DNA from: Cetobacterium_A somerae
Lineage (GTDB): Bacteria > Fusobacteriota > Fusobacteriia > Fusobacteriales > Fusobacteriaceae
Assembly (NCBI RefSeq): GCF_044784365.2
Contig: NZ_CP173065.2
Direction: 5' to 3' (one strand)
Length of the DNA: 64,000 bases
The notes beneath the pieces are model-generated. The model searched no databases and had not been told where the DNA came from. It saw only the letters and a program-made list of their open reading frames with translations. Position 1 is the first letter of the stretch; every line of letters starts with the position of its first letter. The position numbers and the translations under genes are program-made. Of the stretch, positions 51,262-59,870 are shown in pieces.

Positions 51262-53019
51262 CTATAAACTCATTAAAGATTTTGTTATATCAGGGAAAAC
51301 TACATGGAACATTAAGTATGCAGCTCCAAAAGTTACACCTAGGTTTATAATTTTTCCTACTATATAAAGAGTAATTGGCTTTCCACCTTTAAATAACTTG
51401 CTTAATTCACTGAAGTTTGTAGATAATCCAATACTTGTAAAAGCTAAACAGAATAACCAACCTTGTAAAGGTGAAATCAATCCATTTACCATTCCTTTAT
51501 CTATAATAACTTTAGATCCATCCACTCCTAACATCCCATAAATTCCAGAAAAAACAAGAGAAGCACCAATAAATCCTAATATGAATTTTGGAAATCTATT
51601 CCAAATCTCTTTTAATGAACCTTTTAAAGAGAAGTCTCTTTCTTCAGCCATAGATTTATCAACTTTTAACGACCAATATGCTGCTACACCTAATGCCATT
51701 ACCCCGATTATTATATTTTGAATCATCTTTATAGTTGCTGCAACGTCTCTAGCAACTGGTCCTAAATATTCTCCAGCAGCAACTACTGCTCCTGTTGAAT
51801 CAACTGTTCCTCCAATCCATGCTCCACCTAACACTGGATCCATATTTAAAGCCTTTATAAACATCGGCATTGCTATCATCATAAACGCAGTAAACATAAT
51901 AGAGATACTTACAGATAGTGTAAGCTCTTCTTTTTTAGCTTTACAAGCTGCCGCTGCTGCAATCGCTGCTGATACACCACTTACAGACATATCCGCTGAC
52001 ATAACCATATTTAAACTCTTTGATTCCATTTTTAAAATTTTATCTCCAAATCCAAAAGTTAAAACTAAAACTACTGGAGTTACAAACCAAGTTACGAAAA
52101 TTCCTGGTATTCCTATTAATAAAACTTTATTTACTAAAACTGTTGACCCCAATAAAATCAATCCTGTTTTTATAAAGTATTCTGTTTGAGCTGCTGCTAA
52201 AAGCTTTTTTGGTGTCCCAACTGTATTACTAACTATTAATCCTAAAACTAGACCCCAGAAAACATACCCTAGACCCCAAGCCTTTAAAGTTTCTTGCTCT
52301 CCTAATAAATAAGCTCCTGTAGCTAAAGCGAAAACTGCTGGGAATCCTTGTAAAAATCCTTCTCTATCTCTTCCCATTTTTCTCATACCTAAACTAAAAT
52401 AAATACCTATAAACGCTAATAATATTGCTAAATTAGGTATTAAGTTATAAGGTTTTACAATAGCTTTAGATTTCATTTTATTTTCTTTATCTCTACTAAG
52501 AAGCCATTTATCTATTGATTCATTTGCAGTTGTATTTAAACTAGTATCTGCAAAAGCTTTTTCTTCAGCTAGTGCAGTAGCAGCTAAAGCTTGATTTTTT
52601 AGCAATGCTGTCTCTTTTTTTAAATCTTCATATTGTTGAATGAATGGTGCACCTTTTACTTTAGCTGCACTTTCACTTAAATATATTGACTCAATTGGGT
52701 TAGTCACCCACTTTTTAGGTTTTCCTAAAATACTTTTTACCTTTTCTGTTGTTGATGTCTTTATAGCCAAACTATTTTTATCAAATTGTGCTTCATGCCA
52801 CTGAACTGTTTTAAAAGGAGCTCTCTCTCCCTCTGTCTTCATTATACTATTATAGACCTCTGTTTTACCTAAAACACTTTGTGAATCTGACCCCATGTAA
52901 ATAATTGTACAAAATATAAGTATAATTGTTGCTAGTAATATTGCCCAGTAATCCTCAAATTTAAATAAATCTAGTATTGTTTCCTTTAAACTTTTTTTGT
53001 TCTCTTTTACAGCTTCCAT
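51262..53019 (-). CDS. YeiH-family putative sulfate/sulfite exporter, long form
   Basis: The 585-residue protein has an N-terminal membrane helix (about 24-44), a soluble, mainly helical insert (about 45-190) and then about 10-11 helices of the YeiH fold (GLILLGSTVLVNK, SVSGVSAAIAAAAA, WIGGTVDSTGAVVAAGEYLG). E. coli YeiH is about 350 residues, so the N-terminal part is an addition. Members of the family next to sulfur genes are annotated as putative sulfate exporters. It follows asrC, the sulfite reductase, which supports export of a sulfur oxyanion or, less likely, a sulfonate. The transported ion is not proven. Confidence 0.85.
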   Translation of the reverse strand: MEAVKENKKSLKETILDLFKFEDYWAILLATIILIFCTIIYMGSDSQSVLGKTEVYNSIMKTEGERAPFKTVQWHEAQFDKNSLAIKTSTTEKVKSILGKPKKWVTNPIESIYLSESAAKVKGAPFIQQYEDLKKETALLKNQALAATALAEEKAFADTSLNTTANESIDKWLLSRDKENKMKSKAIVKPYNLIPNLAILLAFIGIYFSLGMRKMGRDREGFLQGFPAVFALATGAYLLGEQETLKAWGLGYVFWGLVLGLIVSNTVGTPKKLLAAAQTEYFIKTGLILLGSTVLVNKVLLIGIPGIFVTWFVTPVVLVLTFGFGDKILKMESKSLNMVMSADMSVSGVSAAIAAAAACKAKKEELTLSVSISIMFTAFMMIAMPMFIKALNMDPVLGGAWIGGTVDSTGAVVAAGEYLGPVARDVAATIKMIQNIIIGVMALGVAAYWSLKVDKSMAEERDFSLKGSLKEIWNRFPKFILGFIGASLVFSGIYGMLGVDGSKVIIDKGMVNGLISPLQGWLFCLAFTSIGLSTNFSELSKLFKGGKPITLYIVGKIINLGVTFGAAYLMFHVVFPDITKSLMSL

Positions 53020-53082
53020 TTTTACCCCCTAGGTTTTTTTTAATGTGCTCTTGTTGAACTGATATTCAAAGTCCCAAACATG

Positions 53083-53115
53083 ACTAATGGGAACCCTTTT
53101 GGGGTCCCCATTAAT
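53083..53115. repeat. Strong intercistronic hairpin between asrC and the YeiH gene
   Basis: A 14-bp stem (ACTAATGGGAACCC pairing with GGGTCCCCATTAAT on the plus strand, including G-U pairs) with a 5-base loop. No T tract follows on the minus strand, so it is not a classical terminator; it may stabilise the asr mRNA 3' end or mark a processing site. On the plus strand a T run follows about ten bases later, where no gene ends. Confidence 0.7.
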
Positions 53116-53149
53116 CAGACTATATTTTTTTGATTTTAAAAACTAAATT

Positions 53150-54220
53150 TTAGTGACCTCCACCGTAGTTAAAAGGTTTTTCTAATGTATATGTCTCTCC
53201 TGGACTTGGGTGTTGAGAGATTGGCTTAACGTTGATATTAGCTCTATACTCTGTTTCTGCCCAAAGGATTCTTTGTGCTACTTGTGCTTCTGGATTTAAC
53301 TCTACTCCATCAAGTATCATCTCTTTAAACTTCTGATATCCAGCTCTGTCAATTAAGTGACCTCCATGAATATACATAGGCTTATGATGTAATACATTAG
53401 CAGAGAACTTCTGCCAGTTTCCTATAACTTGAAGAATTACATCCTCTGTTACCCAGTTTAAGAACATTTTACCCATTCTTGGATATTGCTTTCCTGTTCT
53501 TCCACCTATTGTCATTCTATATAATTTTTGCTCTGGTCTTACCCATGCAGATGATGGACATGCCTCAACACACTCTCCACATCCTACACAACAGCAAGAA
53601 TCCTTCACAATTCTATGATTTTCTAACTTTAAAACTCTTGTAGCAGCGTGATCACAAACCTTAACACATCTTCCACATCCAATACATCTATCTTTTAAAT
53701 AGATTGGCTTAGTTACACCCATAATTCCAAAATCATTAAAGTGTGCTTTAGCACAGTCATTTGGACATCCAGCTATAGCCATTTTTATATGATAGTGACT
53801 TGGGAAAATTTTCTTCTCAAGTTTTCTAGCTAATTCCCAAGTATTGATATTAGCTTTTACACAGTGAGAGTTTCCGATACATGCCATGATGTTTCTAGCT
53901 CCGATAGTAGGATATCCAGCTTTGTTAACTTCCATCTCAGCTCCACACATCTCTACATCTACTTCTTTAATATATTCCTCTAAGTAAGCATTTACTGCGT
54001 CTACATTTTCGAATTTTATTCCAGGAGCGTTAAGAGTTTGTCTCATACCCATGTGGAATGTTCCATCTCCCCATCTCTCTGCAATCTCTTGTATTACTTT
54101 TAAATATTTAGCTTCAATTAATCCACCTGGAACACGAAGTTGGATCATGAACTCTCCAGGTACTTTTGATTGACGAAAGCAGTTTAATTTTAGTTTAGTT
54201 ATATTAATATCGTGATTCAC
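53150..54220 (-). CDS. asrC: Anaerobic sulfite reductase subunit C (siroheme)
   Basis: AsrC holds the siroheme-4Fe4S catalytic site that reduces sulfite to sulfide. The 356-residue protein has the cluster-siroheme cysteines Cys114, Cys120 (CIGNSHC), Cys152 and Cys156 (CPNDC), then two ferredoxin-type 4Fe-4S motifs (Cys179-182-185-189 and Cys211-214-217-221). It is the last of asrA-asrB-asrC. Confidence 0.96.
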   Translation of the reverse strand: MNHDINITKLKLNCFRQSKVPGEFMIQLRVPGGLIEAKYLKVIQEIAERWGDGTFHMGMRQTLNAPGIKFENVDAVNAYLEEYIKEVDVEMCGAEMEVNKAGYPTIGARNIMACIGNSHCVKANINTWELARKLEKKIFPSHYHIKMAIAGCPNDCAKAHFNDFGIMGVTKPIYLKDRCIGCGRCVKVCDHAATRVLKLENHRIVKDSCCCVGCGECVEACPSSAWVRPEQKLYRMTIGGRTGKQYPRMGKMFLNWVTEDVILQVIGNWQKFSANVLHHKPMYIHGGHLIDRAGYQKFKEMILDGVELNPEAQVAQRILWAETEYRANINVKPISQHPSPGETYTLEKPFNYGGGH

Positions 54221-54233
54221 TTATTTTACCCCC

Positions 54234-55043
54234 TTAGTCGATTAGATATTTAGCTTGAGAATAGTTGAATACTGGTCCTTCTAGACAAACATAAACTTCG
54301 TCAATTCTACAGTGACCACATTTTCCAATTGCACATGACATCTTTCTTTCAAAAGAAACCCAAATCTTATCAGCTGGAACTCCTAGCTTTTCAAATTCAA
54401 TAGCTGTATATTTCATCATATTAGGTGGTCCAACAATTACAACCTCTAAATCATCAAAATTATCCGATACCATTTTTAAATGAGGTACATACTCTGTTAC
54501 AAGCCCTACACACTCACCGTCTAATCCGCATCCTTTATCTACAGTTAATACCATTGGATGTTTTTTTCTCCAATTGATAATCTCATCTCTAAATAGTATA
54601 GATGCGTCATCTTTAAATCCAAATAATAATTCCATTGATTGAACTTCCTCTGGATTTCTATGAATATGATTAATTAAAGATCTAACTGGAGCTAATCCTG
54701 ATCCTCCTGTTACGATAACTACTTTTTTATTTTTTATATCAATTGCATCAAAACCTTTTCCATAAGGTCCTCTCATTGGTAATAAATCCCCTGCATGAAG
54801 ATTAAAAATCTCATCAGTTACTATTCCAACTTTTCTAATTAAAAACTCTACCCATCCATCTGCTGCTGAGAAATCTGTAACAGAAATTGGACACTCTCCA
54901 ACTTTTGGTAAAGATAATTGCATAAATTGTCCAAACTTTACATTTCCTGCCTCTGGATATTCAACTCTAAATAGGTATTCTATATCAGTAACTTTTTTTA
55001 CATCTAAAAGTCTATATGGCGTTGGCATTATTAAATTTTCCAT
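54234..55043 (-). CDS. asrB: Anaerobic sulfite reductase subunit B
   Basis: AsrB is a ferredoxin-NAD(P)+-reductase-like subunit that passes electrons from NADH. The 269-residue protein has the FAD-binding stretch, the NAD-binding VIVTGGSGLAPVRS and a C-terminal 2Fe-2S cluster (CAIGKCGHC plus a later Cys in VYVC). It shares one base with asrA's end. Confidence 0.95.
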   Translation of the reverse strand: MENLIMPTPYRLLDVKKVTDIEYLFRVEYPEAGNVKFGQFMQLSLPKVGECPISVTDFSAADGWVEFLIRKVGIVTDEIFNLHAGDLLPMRGPYGKGFDAIDIKNKKVVIVTGGSGLAPVRSLINHIHRNPEEVQSMELLFGFKDDASILFRDEIINWRKKHPMVLTVDKGCGLDGECVGLVTEYVPHLKMVSDNFDDLEVVIVGPPNMMKYTAIEFEKLGVPADKIWVSFERKMSCAIGKCGHCRIDEVYVCLEGPVFNYSQAKYLID

Positions 55044-56080
55044 TACTTATTACCTCCATTTAGTTTATCAACTTCTGCAGCTAATTTGTTTACAGTAGTT
55101 GAGAAAGATATAAACACTGGACACTTATCATCACATCTTCCACATCCAACACACATATGGTGCTCTTTAAATCTCTTTTTATGATCGTGGATTTTATGCA
55201 TAACTTTAAATCTCATTCTGTCTCCACCTGTTTTTCTAAACGAGTGGTTTCCAGCCATATCTGTATACCCATCAACGTGGCAAGAAGCATTTATTCTTCT
55301 TCTTTCTCCTGCATTTGTATCAGAACTATAGTTCATATCATAAGTTGTAAAACAAGTACATGTAGAACATGATACAGTACAACTACCACACATTAAACAT
55401 CTCTTGTCAAACTCTTTCCACATCTCTAATGATTTTACAGCTATTTGAGTTTCTTTATCATTTATCTCTGGTATTCTAACAACTCTTTCATTTTCTACAA
55501 CTGGAGTTACTAGGAAATCAATTTCATCATTTCCTGCAAAGTAAGAGTTAAATGCGTCGTCTTTAGTTTCTACTAAAACTTCTTCACCATTAAATTTTAC
55601 TCCAAATGCATACTCATCTGCTGATCCAGTACCCATTGAAGCACAGAAGCAAGTATCCCAACCTTTTGCTGGACACTCCATTAATATAAACTTTGTTTTT
55701 TCTCTCATTCTCTTATAGTATGAATCTTCGAATCCACCATTTTTTAAGAAGATATCATCATATCTTTTTATCGAGTGAATATCACAAGCTCTTGCAAATA
55801 CAAGCATTGGTCTATCGTCAACAACTTTTGACTCTCTATAGTCTGCATCTGTAAAATATAAAACTGTTTCTGTTATAGGGCTTAATGCTTCCTTTGCTGC
55901 ATAATCAGATTTCTCATCATGTACAATCTCATCTGCCGAATAAACTCTATCATATCTCACAATGTCTGTGTCTGAATATCTTCCCTGTTTAGGAAATCTT
56001 TTTGGAGCATAAATTTTATACTCTTTACTAAGATTTTTTAACAAGCTATCAAAATTTTCTGCTGTTATTTTGTATCCCAT
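55043..56080 (-). CDS. asrA: Anaerobic sulfite reductase subunit A
   Basis: AsrA is an iron-sulfur electron-transfer subunit. The 345-residue protein has two ferredoxin-like cysteine groups, CLMCGSCTVSCSTCTC and CVGCGRCDDKCPVF near its C-terminus, the usual layout. It heads asrABC, behind a 343-base intergenic region containing a palindrome. Confidence 0.95.
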   Translation of the reverse strand: MGYKITAENFDSLLKNLSKEYKIYAPKRFPKQGRYSDTDIVRYDRVYSADEIVHDEKSDYAAKEALSPITETVLYFTDADYRESKVVDDRPMLVFARACDIHSIKRYDDIFLKNGGFEDSYYKRMREKTKFILMECPAKGWDTCFCASMGTGSADEYAFGVKFNGEEVLVETKDDAFNSYFAGNDEIDFLVTPVVENERVVRIPEINDKETQIAVKSLEMWKEFDKRCLMCGSCTVSCSTCTCFTTYDMNYSSDTNAGERRRINASCHVDGYTDMAGNHSFRKTGGDRMRFKVMHKIHDHKKRFKEHHMCVGCGRCDDKCPVFISFSTTVNKLAAEVDKLNGGNK

Positions 56081-56423
56081 TCTTACTTTGCCTCCCTGTT
56101 ATTTGAATTTTTATTCAATTCATTATGTGTTTATATTACAACCTTTATGTTTTTTTGTAAACCATTAATTGCTGTTTTTTGCTAATTGGTTAAATTTGAA
56201 TTTTTAGTCGAAAAGTATTTGGTCATACTTTAATTTCTTTATTTTTTTACTAAAGTTTTTACTTTTGAATATCCTTTCAAATTCTAATTTCATACAACAC
56301 TAGTATACTTATACACTAGTGTTAAAACGATCATTTTTTTGTCACTTTAAAATCAAAAGATTGTTTTTTTCTGAATTTCATTATAAAATATTATAAAATA
56401 ATATAAATTTTAAAGGTGGAAAT
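56081..56423. other. Intergenic region between divergent asrA and the RluA-family gene
   Basis: This 343-base AT-rich gap holds the asrABC control region. A 28-base palindrome lies at 56296-56323 and is listed separately. No gene or RNA was seen. FNR/CRP-type boxes were looked for by eye and none was clear. Confidence 0.6.
56296..56323. repeat. Palindrome in the asrA upstream region
   Basis: AACACTAGT (56296-56304) and ACTAGTGTT (56315-56323) are perfect 9-bp arms. The 10-base spacer is itself part of a nested palindrome, GTATA-CT-TATAC. No T tract directly follows, so an operator is more likely than a terminator. Confidence 0.7.
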
Positions 56424-57296
56424 ATGAAAAAATTTGTTGTTGAGCCTGAATTTCACAATATGAAAATTTCTCAATACCTTAGAGAAAAAGGATATTCTGG
56501 AAGAGGTATTAGAAATGTTGAAGTATATTTAAATGGAAAAAGAACCAAAACTACAAAGCAAGTTAAAAAAAACGCAAGACTTTTAGTTAAAGAAAAAGAA
56601 AAAGAAGTTGGAATTAGATCTATTCAGATGGACCTTAAAATAATGTATGAAGATAAAAATCTACTTATTATTGATAAAGATCCATATTTAGTTGTTCATC
56701 CAACTACTAAAAAAACAGATTTAACATTAGCTAACGGTGTTGTTCACTATCTTCAAGAACAAACTGGAAAAGTTCAGCCTCCTAGATTTTTCAATCGTTT
56801 AGATATGAATACTTCTGGACTAATCGTTGTAGCTAAAAATGCTTATACTCAAGCTTTTTTACAAAGTGATAAAGAAAAAGTTTCAAAATTTTATCAAGCT
56901 ATTGTAAAAGGTATTGTTAAAGAAGATGAAATGATGATTGAAATTCCTATTGGTAAAGAGGGAGATGAACTTAGACGTAAAGAGATGACCCCTGAAAATG
57001 GTGGTCAAACTGCTAAAACTTATATGAAAGTTTTAGAGCGTTTCCCTAACGAAGACCTAACTTTAATTGAATTAAAACTTTTCACTGGTAGAACTCACCA
57101 AATCCGTGCCCATATGTCTTTAGTAGGTTACCCTATTTTAGGAGATGAACTTTACGGTGGTGATGATATTAGAGCTAAAAGACAACTTCTTCATGCATTT
57201 AAACTAATTTTTACTGATGTTGAAAGTGGTGAAAAAATCCTAGTTGAAGCACCTTTACCTGAAGATTTCAAGGAAATTCTTCATATAGCAAATTAA
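56424..57296 (+). CDS. RluA-family pseudouridine synthase
   Basis: The 290-residue protein has a short N-terminal S4-like part and the RluA catalytic domain. The active-site motif reads NRLDMNTSGL (HRLD in most; the Asp is kept), with the later GRTHQIRAHM. It is a second family member besides the rluD at 31354-32304. The RNA target cannot be told. It is preceded by an AAGGTGG ribosome site. Confidence 0.92.
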   Translation: MKKFVVEPEFHNMKISQYLREKGYSGRGIRNVEVYLNGKRTKTTKQVKKNARLLVKEKEKEVGIRSIQMDLKIMYEDKNLLIIDKDPYLVVHPTTKKTDLTLANGVVHYLQEQTGKVQPPRFFNRLDMNTSGLIVVAKNAYTQAFLQSDKEKVSKFYQAIVKGIVKEDEMMIEIPIGKEGDELRRKEMTPENGGQTAKTYMKVLERFPNEDLTLIELKLFTGRTHQIRAHMSLVGYPILGDELYGGDDIRAKRQLLHAFKLIFTDVESGEKILVEAPLPEDFKEILHIAN

Positions 57297-57320
57297 CTTT
57301 AAATTATAATTAAAAATGAA

Positions 57321-57343
57321 AAAAGATACCTGAGGTATCTTTT
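57321..57343. terminator. Bidirectional terminator after the RluA-family gene
   Basis: AAAAGATACC / GGTATCTTTT around TGA, followed by T on the plus strand; it also serves the convergent symporter. Confidence 0.85.
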
Positions 57344-57355
57344 TTTATTTTAATA

Positions 57356-58627
57356 TTAAGCTAATGTATTTTTTTTAACCGGTGTAACTACCTCTTCACC
57401 TTTTAATTCTCCCTCTGTTCTCGCTACAATCAATGTACAAACTGCGTCTCCTGTTATATTAACAGTTGTTCTAAACATATCCACAAATCTATCTATTCCC
57501 ATTACAAGAGCCATCCCTTCTAAAGGTAATCCAACTTGTTGCAATACCATTCCTAACATTATTACTCCAACGCCTGGAACTCCTGCAGTTCCTATTGAAG
57601 CTAATGTAGCTGTTATAATTACTGTTACAAAATCTCCCATTGTTAAATTAACTCCATAGATTTGAGCTATAAATATTGTTGCAACACCTTGCATTATTGC
57701 TGTTCCATCCATATTTATTGTGCTTCCTAAAGGAAGTGTAAATGAAGATATTGTTTTAGATACTCCAAATTCATCTTGCATTGTTTCCATTGAAGATGGT
57801 AAAGTTGCACTACTTGAAGAAGTTGAAAATGCTACCATCATTGGTCCTGAGAATTTCTTTAAAAATTTAATAGGGTTATACTTAGCTACGAAAATCAACA
57901 AACTTTGATATGTTATTAAATAATGTAATAATAAAACAATAACTACACCTATAAAGTATTTTAGTAAAGGTAACATTGCTGTATATCCTAATGTTGCAAA
58001 TGTTTTTCCAATTAATCCATATACTCCAAATGGAGCTAACTGCATTATAATCTCAACTAATTTTAAAACTAAACTATTTGACTCTTCCATCCCTTTTCTA
58101 ACTGTAGAAACTTTATCTCCTAATATAGCCATACCAACACCACATAAAATTGCGAATACTATTATCTGTAGCATATCTCCTTTAGCTAAAGCTTCTATTG
58201 GATTTATTGGTATCATCCCTAACAATATATCTATGAATGGTTTTGTTTCATTTACTGAAACATTAGTTGTTGTAATCTGAGACAAAACAACTCCTTTTCC
58301 TGGATTTATTAGAGATCCTACTCCTAAAGCTAAAGTTATCGCTACTGCTGTAGTTCCTAAGTAAAATGCTAAAGTTTTTACTCCCACTCTTCCTAATTTC
58401 TTTATATCTTCAACACCTGCTGCTCCTACAGTTAACGAACAAAAAACTAATGGAACCACTATCATTCTTATTGCTCTTATAAATCCTGTTCCTAAGAAGT
58501 TAAAGAAAAAGTCTATTATATATTTTTTCACTATTAAATCGTTTCTAAAGGGATATAAAATCAATCCACTTATAACACCTAAAATCAATGATATAAAAAT
58601 CTTATTTGTCAAACTTAACTTTTTCAT
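57356..58627 (-). CDS. Dicarboxylate/amino acid:cation symporter (DAACS/GltP-like)
   Basis: The 423-residue protein has the family's membrane topology and signature re-entrant loops: the serine-rich FSTSSSSATLPSS and GSTINMDGTAIMQG (both in the core), with MVLQQVGLPLEGMAL later. The fold carries glutamate, aspartate or C4-dicarboxylates with H+ or Na+. The substrate cannot be told from sequence; aspartase elsewhere in the window would fit aspartate or glutamate uptake. Confidence 0.93.
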   Translation of the reverse strand: MKKLSLTNKIFISLILGVISGLILYPFRNDLIVKKYIIDFFFNFLGTGFIRAIRMIVVPLVFCSLTVGAAGVEDIKKLGRVGVKTLAFYLGTTAVAITLALGVGSLINPGKGVVLSQITTTNVSVNETKPFIDILLGMIPINPIEALAKGDMLQIIVFAILCGVGMAILGDKVSTVRKGMEESNSLVLKLVEIIMQLAPFGVYGLIGKTFATLGYTAMLPLLKYFIGVVIVLLLHYLITYQSLLIFVAKYNPIKFLKKFSGPMMVAFSTSSSSATLPSSMETMQDEFGVSKTISSFTLPLGSTINMDGTAIMQGVATIFIAQIYGVNLTMGDFVTVIITATLASIGTAGVPGVGVIMLGMVLQQVGLPLEGMALVMGIDRFVDMFRTTVNITGDAVCTLIVARTEGELKGEEVVTPVKKNTLA

Positions 58628-58831
58628 TTCAATTCACTCCTTATAAACATCTTATTTTTACAAAATGAATTATATATTTAAAAATCAAAAAAATCAAGAA
58701 AAAAATAAATTATTTTTTCTAAATATATTTTTTTGAAAATATATTTTTAATTTTAAATTGGTGTAGGATTTTTTATTTTTCCATTGAATAACCTTTATAA
58801 TAATTTAATCTCATTTTAGGGAGGATTTTTT

Positions 58832-59794
58832 ATGATATTTAATAAACTAAGTACTTATGATAAACATAAAGTTTTTAAAAATATGATTGGCCCTTATGCA
58901 GCTGTTCTTATTGCTCAATATTTTTCTTTAGAATATCAATACTCCGCTGCTACAATTTGTATCTTAAGTTTAGAAAGTACTCGAAAAGCTTCTTTTAGAA
59001 GTTCTTTTGAAAGAGTTCTTGCCGCTTCTTTTGGTTTAATTTTATCTGCTACTATCATTAAAATTTTTAAATTTAATCCTATTTCTTTAGTTATATTTAC
59101 AGCTATTTTTATGCCTCTTTGTATACGATTTAACTTAATGCAGGGATTTTTCACCAACATTGTTCTAGCGACACATTTTCTATTAGATGAAAATGTATCT
59201 TTAATTTTTGTTCTTGATCAATATCTTCTTTTATTAGTTGGAGTTCTTTGTGCTATTATTTCAAACTTATATATGCCTAGCCAGAACAATGAAATCATCT
59301 CCCAATTAGAAAAAATTGATTCTATTATGAAAGATATTATTTTTGACTTCTCTAAAGCTTTAAAATATAAAGCTGTTTCATTAAAACAAGATGAACTCTT
59401 TGAAGAGCTAAAAATTAACCTAGATGATTGCAAACAATTAGTTGAAATGGAAAAGGATAATCGATTATTTTTTAAAAAAGTAGATATTTCTAAAAATTAT
59501 TCATTAAAATTTTCAGAATATATCATTCTTTCAAAAATAAGAGAGTGTTTTGGTAAAATTTCTACTGATATCTCAATCACTTCTGAATTAGCTGTAATTT
59601 TAAGAGATTTAGCCACATCATCTTCAAATAATTATACTTACAATATTCTTTTAAGTAAAATAAAACGCTCAGAAGATAGATTTAAAAAAGAGATTGATGA
59701 GAATAGTTTAAATATTGAAAATAAAGCAATTTATTTCCTACTTATAGAAAATATTAAAGAACTTATTAAATTAAGAATAAAAAATATTTTTTAA
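58832..59794 (+). CDS. FUSC/aromatic-acid-exporter-like membrane protein
   Basis: The 320-residue protein has about four or five helices in the first 150 residues, followed by a cytoplasmic, helical, charged C-terminal domain (about 160-320). This pattern and FERVLAASFGLILSATI resemble the N-terminal module of the ArAE_1 (DUF939)/FUSC family. Substrates of such proteins are mostly unknown. It begins with AGGGAGG. Convergent or divergent neighbours do not give a clue. Confidence 0.75.
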   Translation: MIFNKLSTYDKHKVFKNMIGPYAAVLIAQYFSLEYQYSAATICILSLESTRKASFRSSFERVLAASFGLILSATIIKIFKFNPISLVIFTAIFMPLCIRFNLMQGFFTNIVLATHFLLDENVSLIFVLDQYLLLLVGVLCAIISNLYMPSQNNEIISQLEKIDSIMKDIIFDFSKALKYKAVSLKQDELFEELKINLDDCKQLVEMEKDNRLFFKKVDISKNYSLKFSEYIILSKIRECFGKISTDISITSELAVILRDLATSSSNNYTYNILLSKIKRSEDRFKKEIDENSLNIENKAIYFLLIENIKELIKLRIKNIF

Positions 59795-59798
59795 AGGA

Positions 59799-59832
59799 AA
59801 CTCACATTTTTTTTTTAACAATATCGTGAGTT
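59799..59832 (+). terminator. Weak terminator-like hairpin after the FUSC-like gene
   Basis: AACTCAC / GTGAGTT with a long AT-rich loop, then a T run starting a few bases later. Confidence 0.45.
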
Positions 59833-59870
59833 AAAATTTTTTTGTTCTAACAATTAAGGAGGTTTTTTTT

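Noticed and set aside
58680..58760. Direct repeat of AAATATATTTTT upstream of the FUSC-like gene
   Set aside because: Low-complexity AT sequence; no convincing site.
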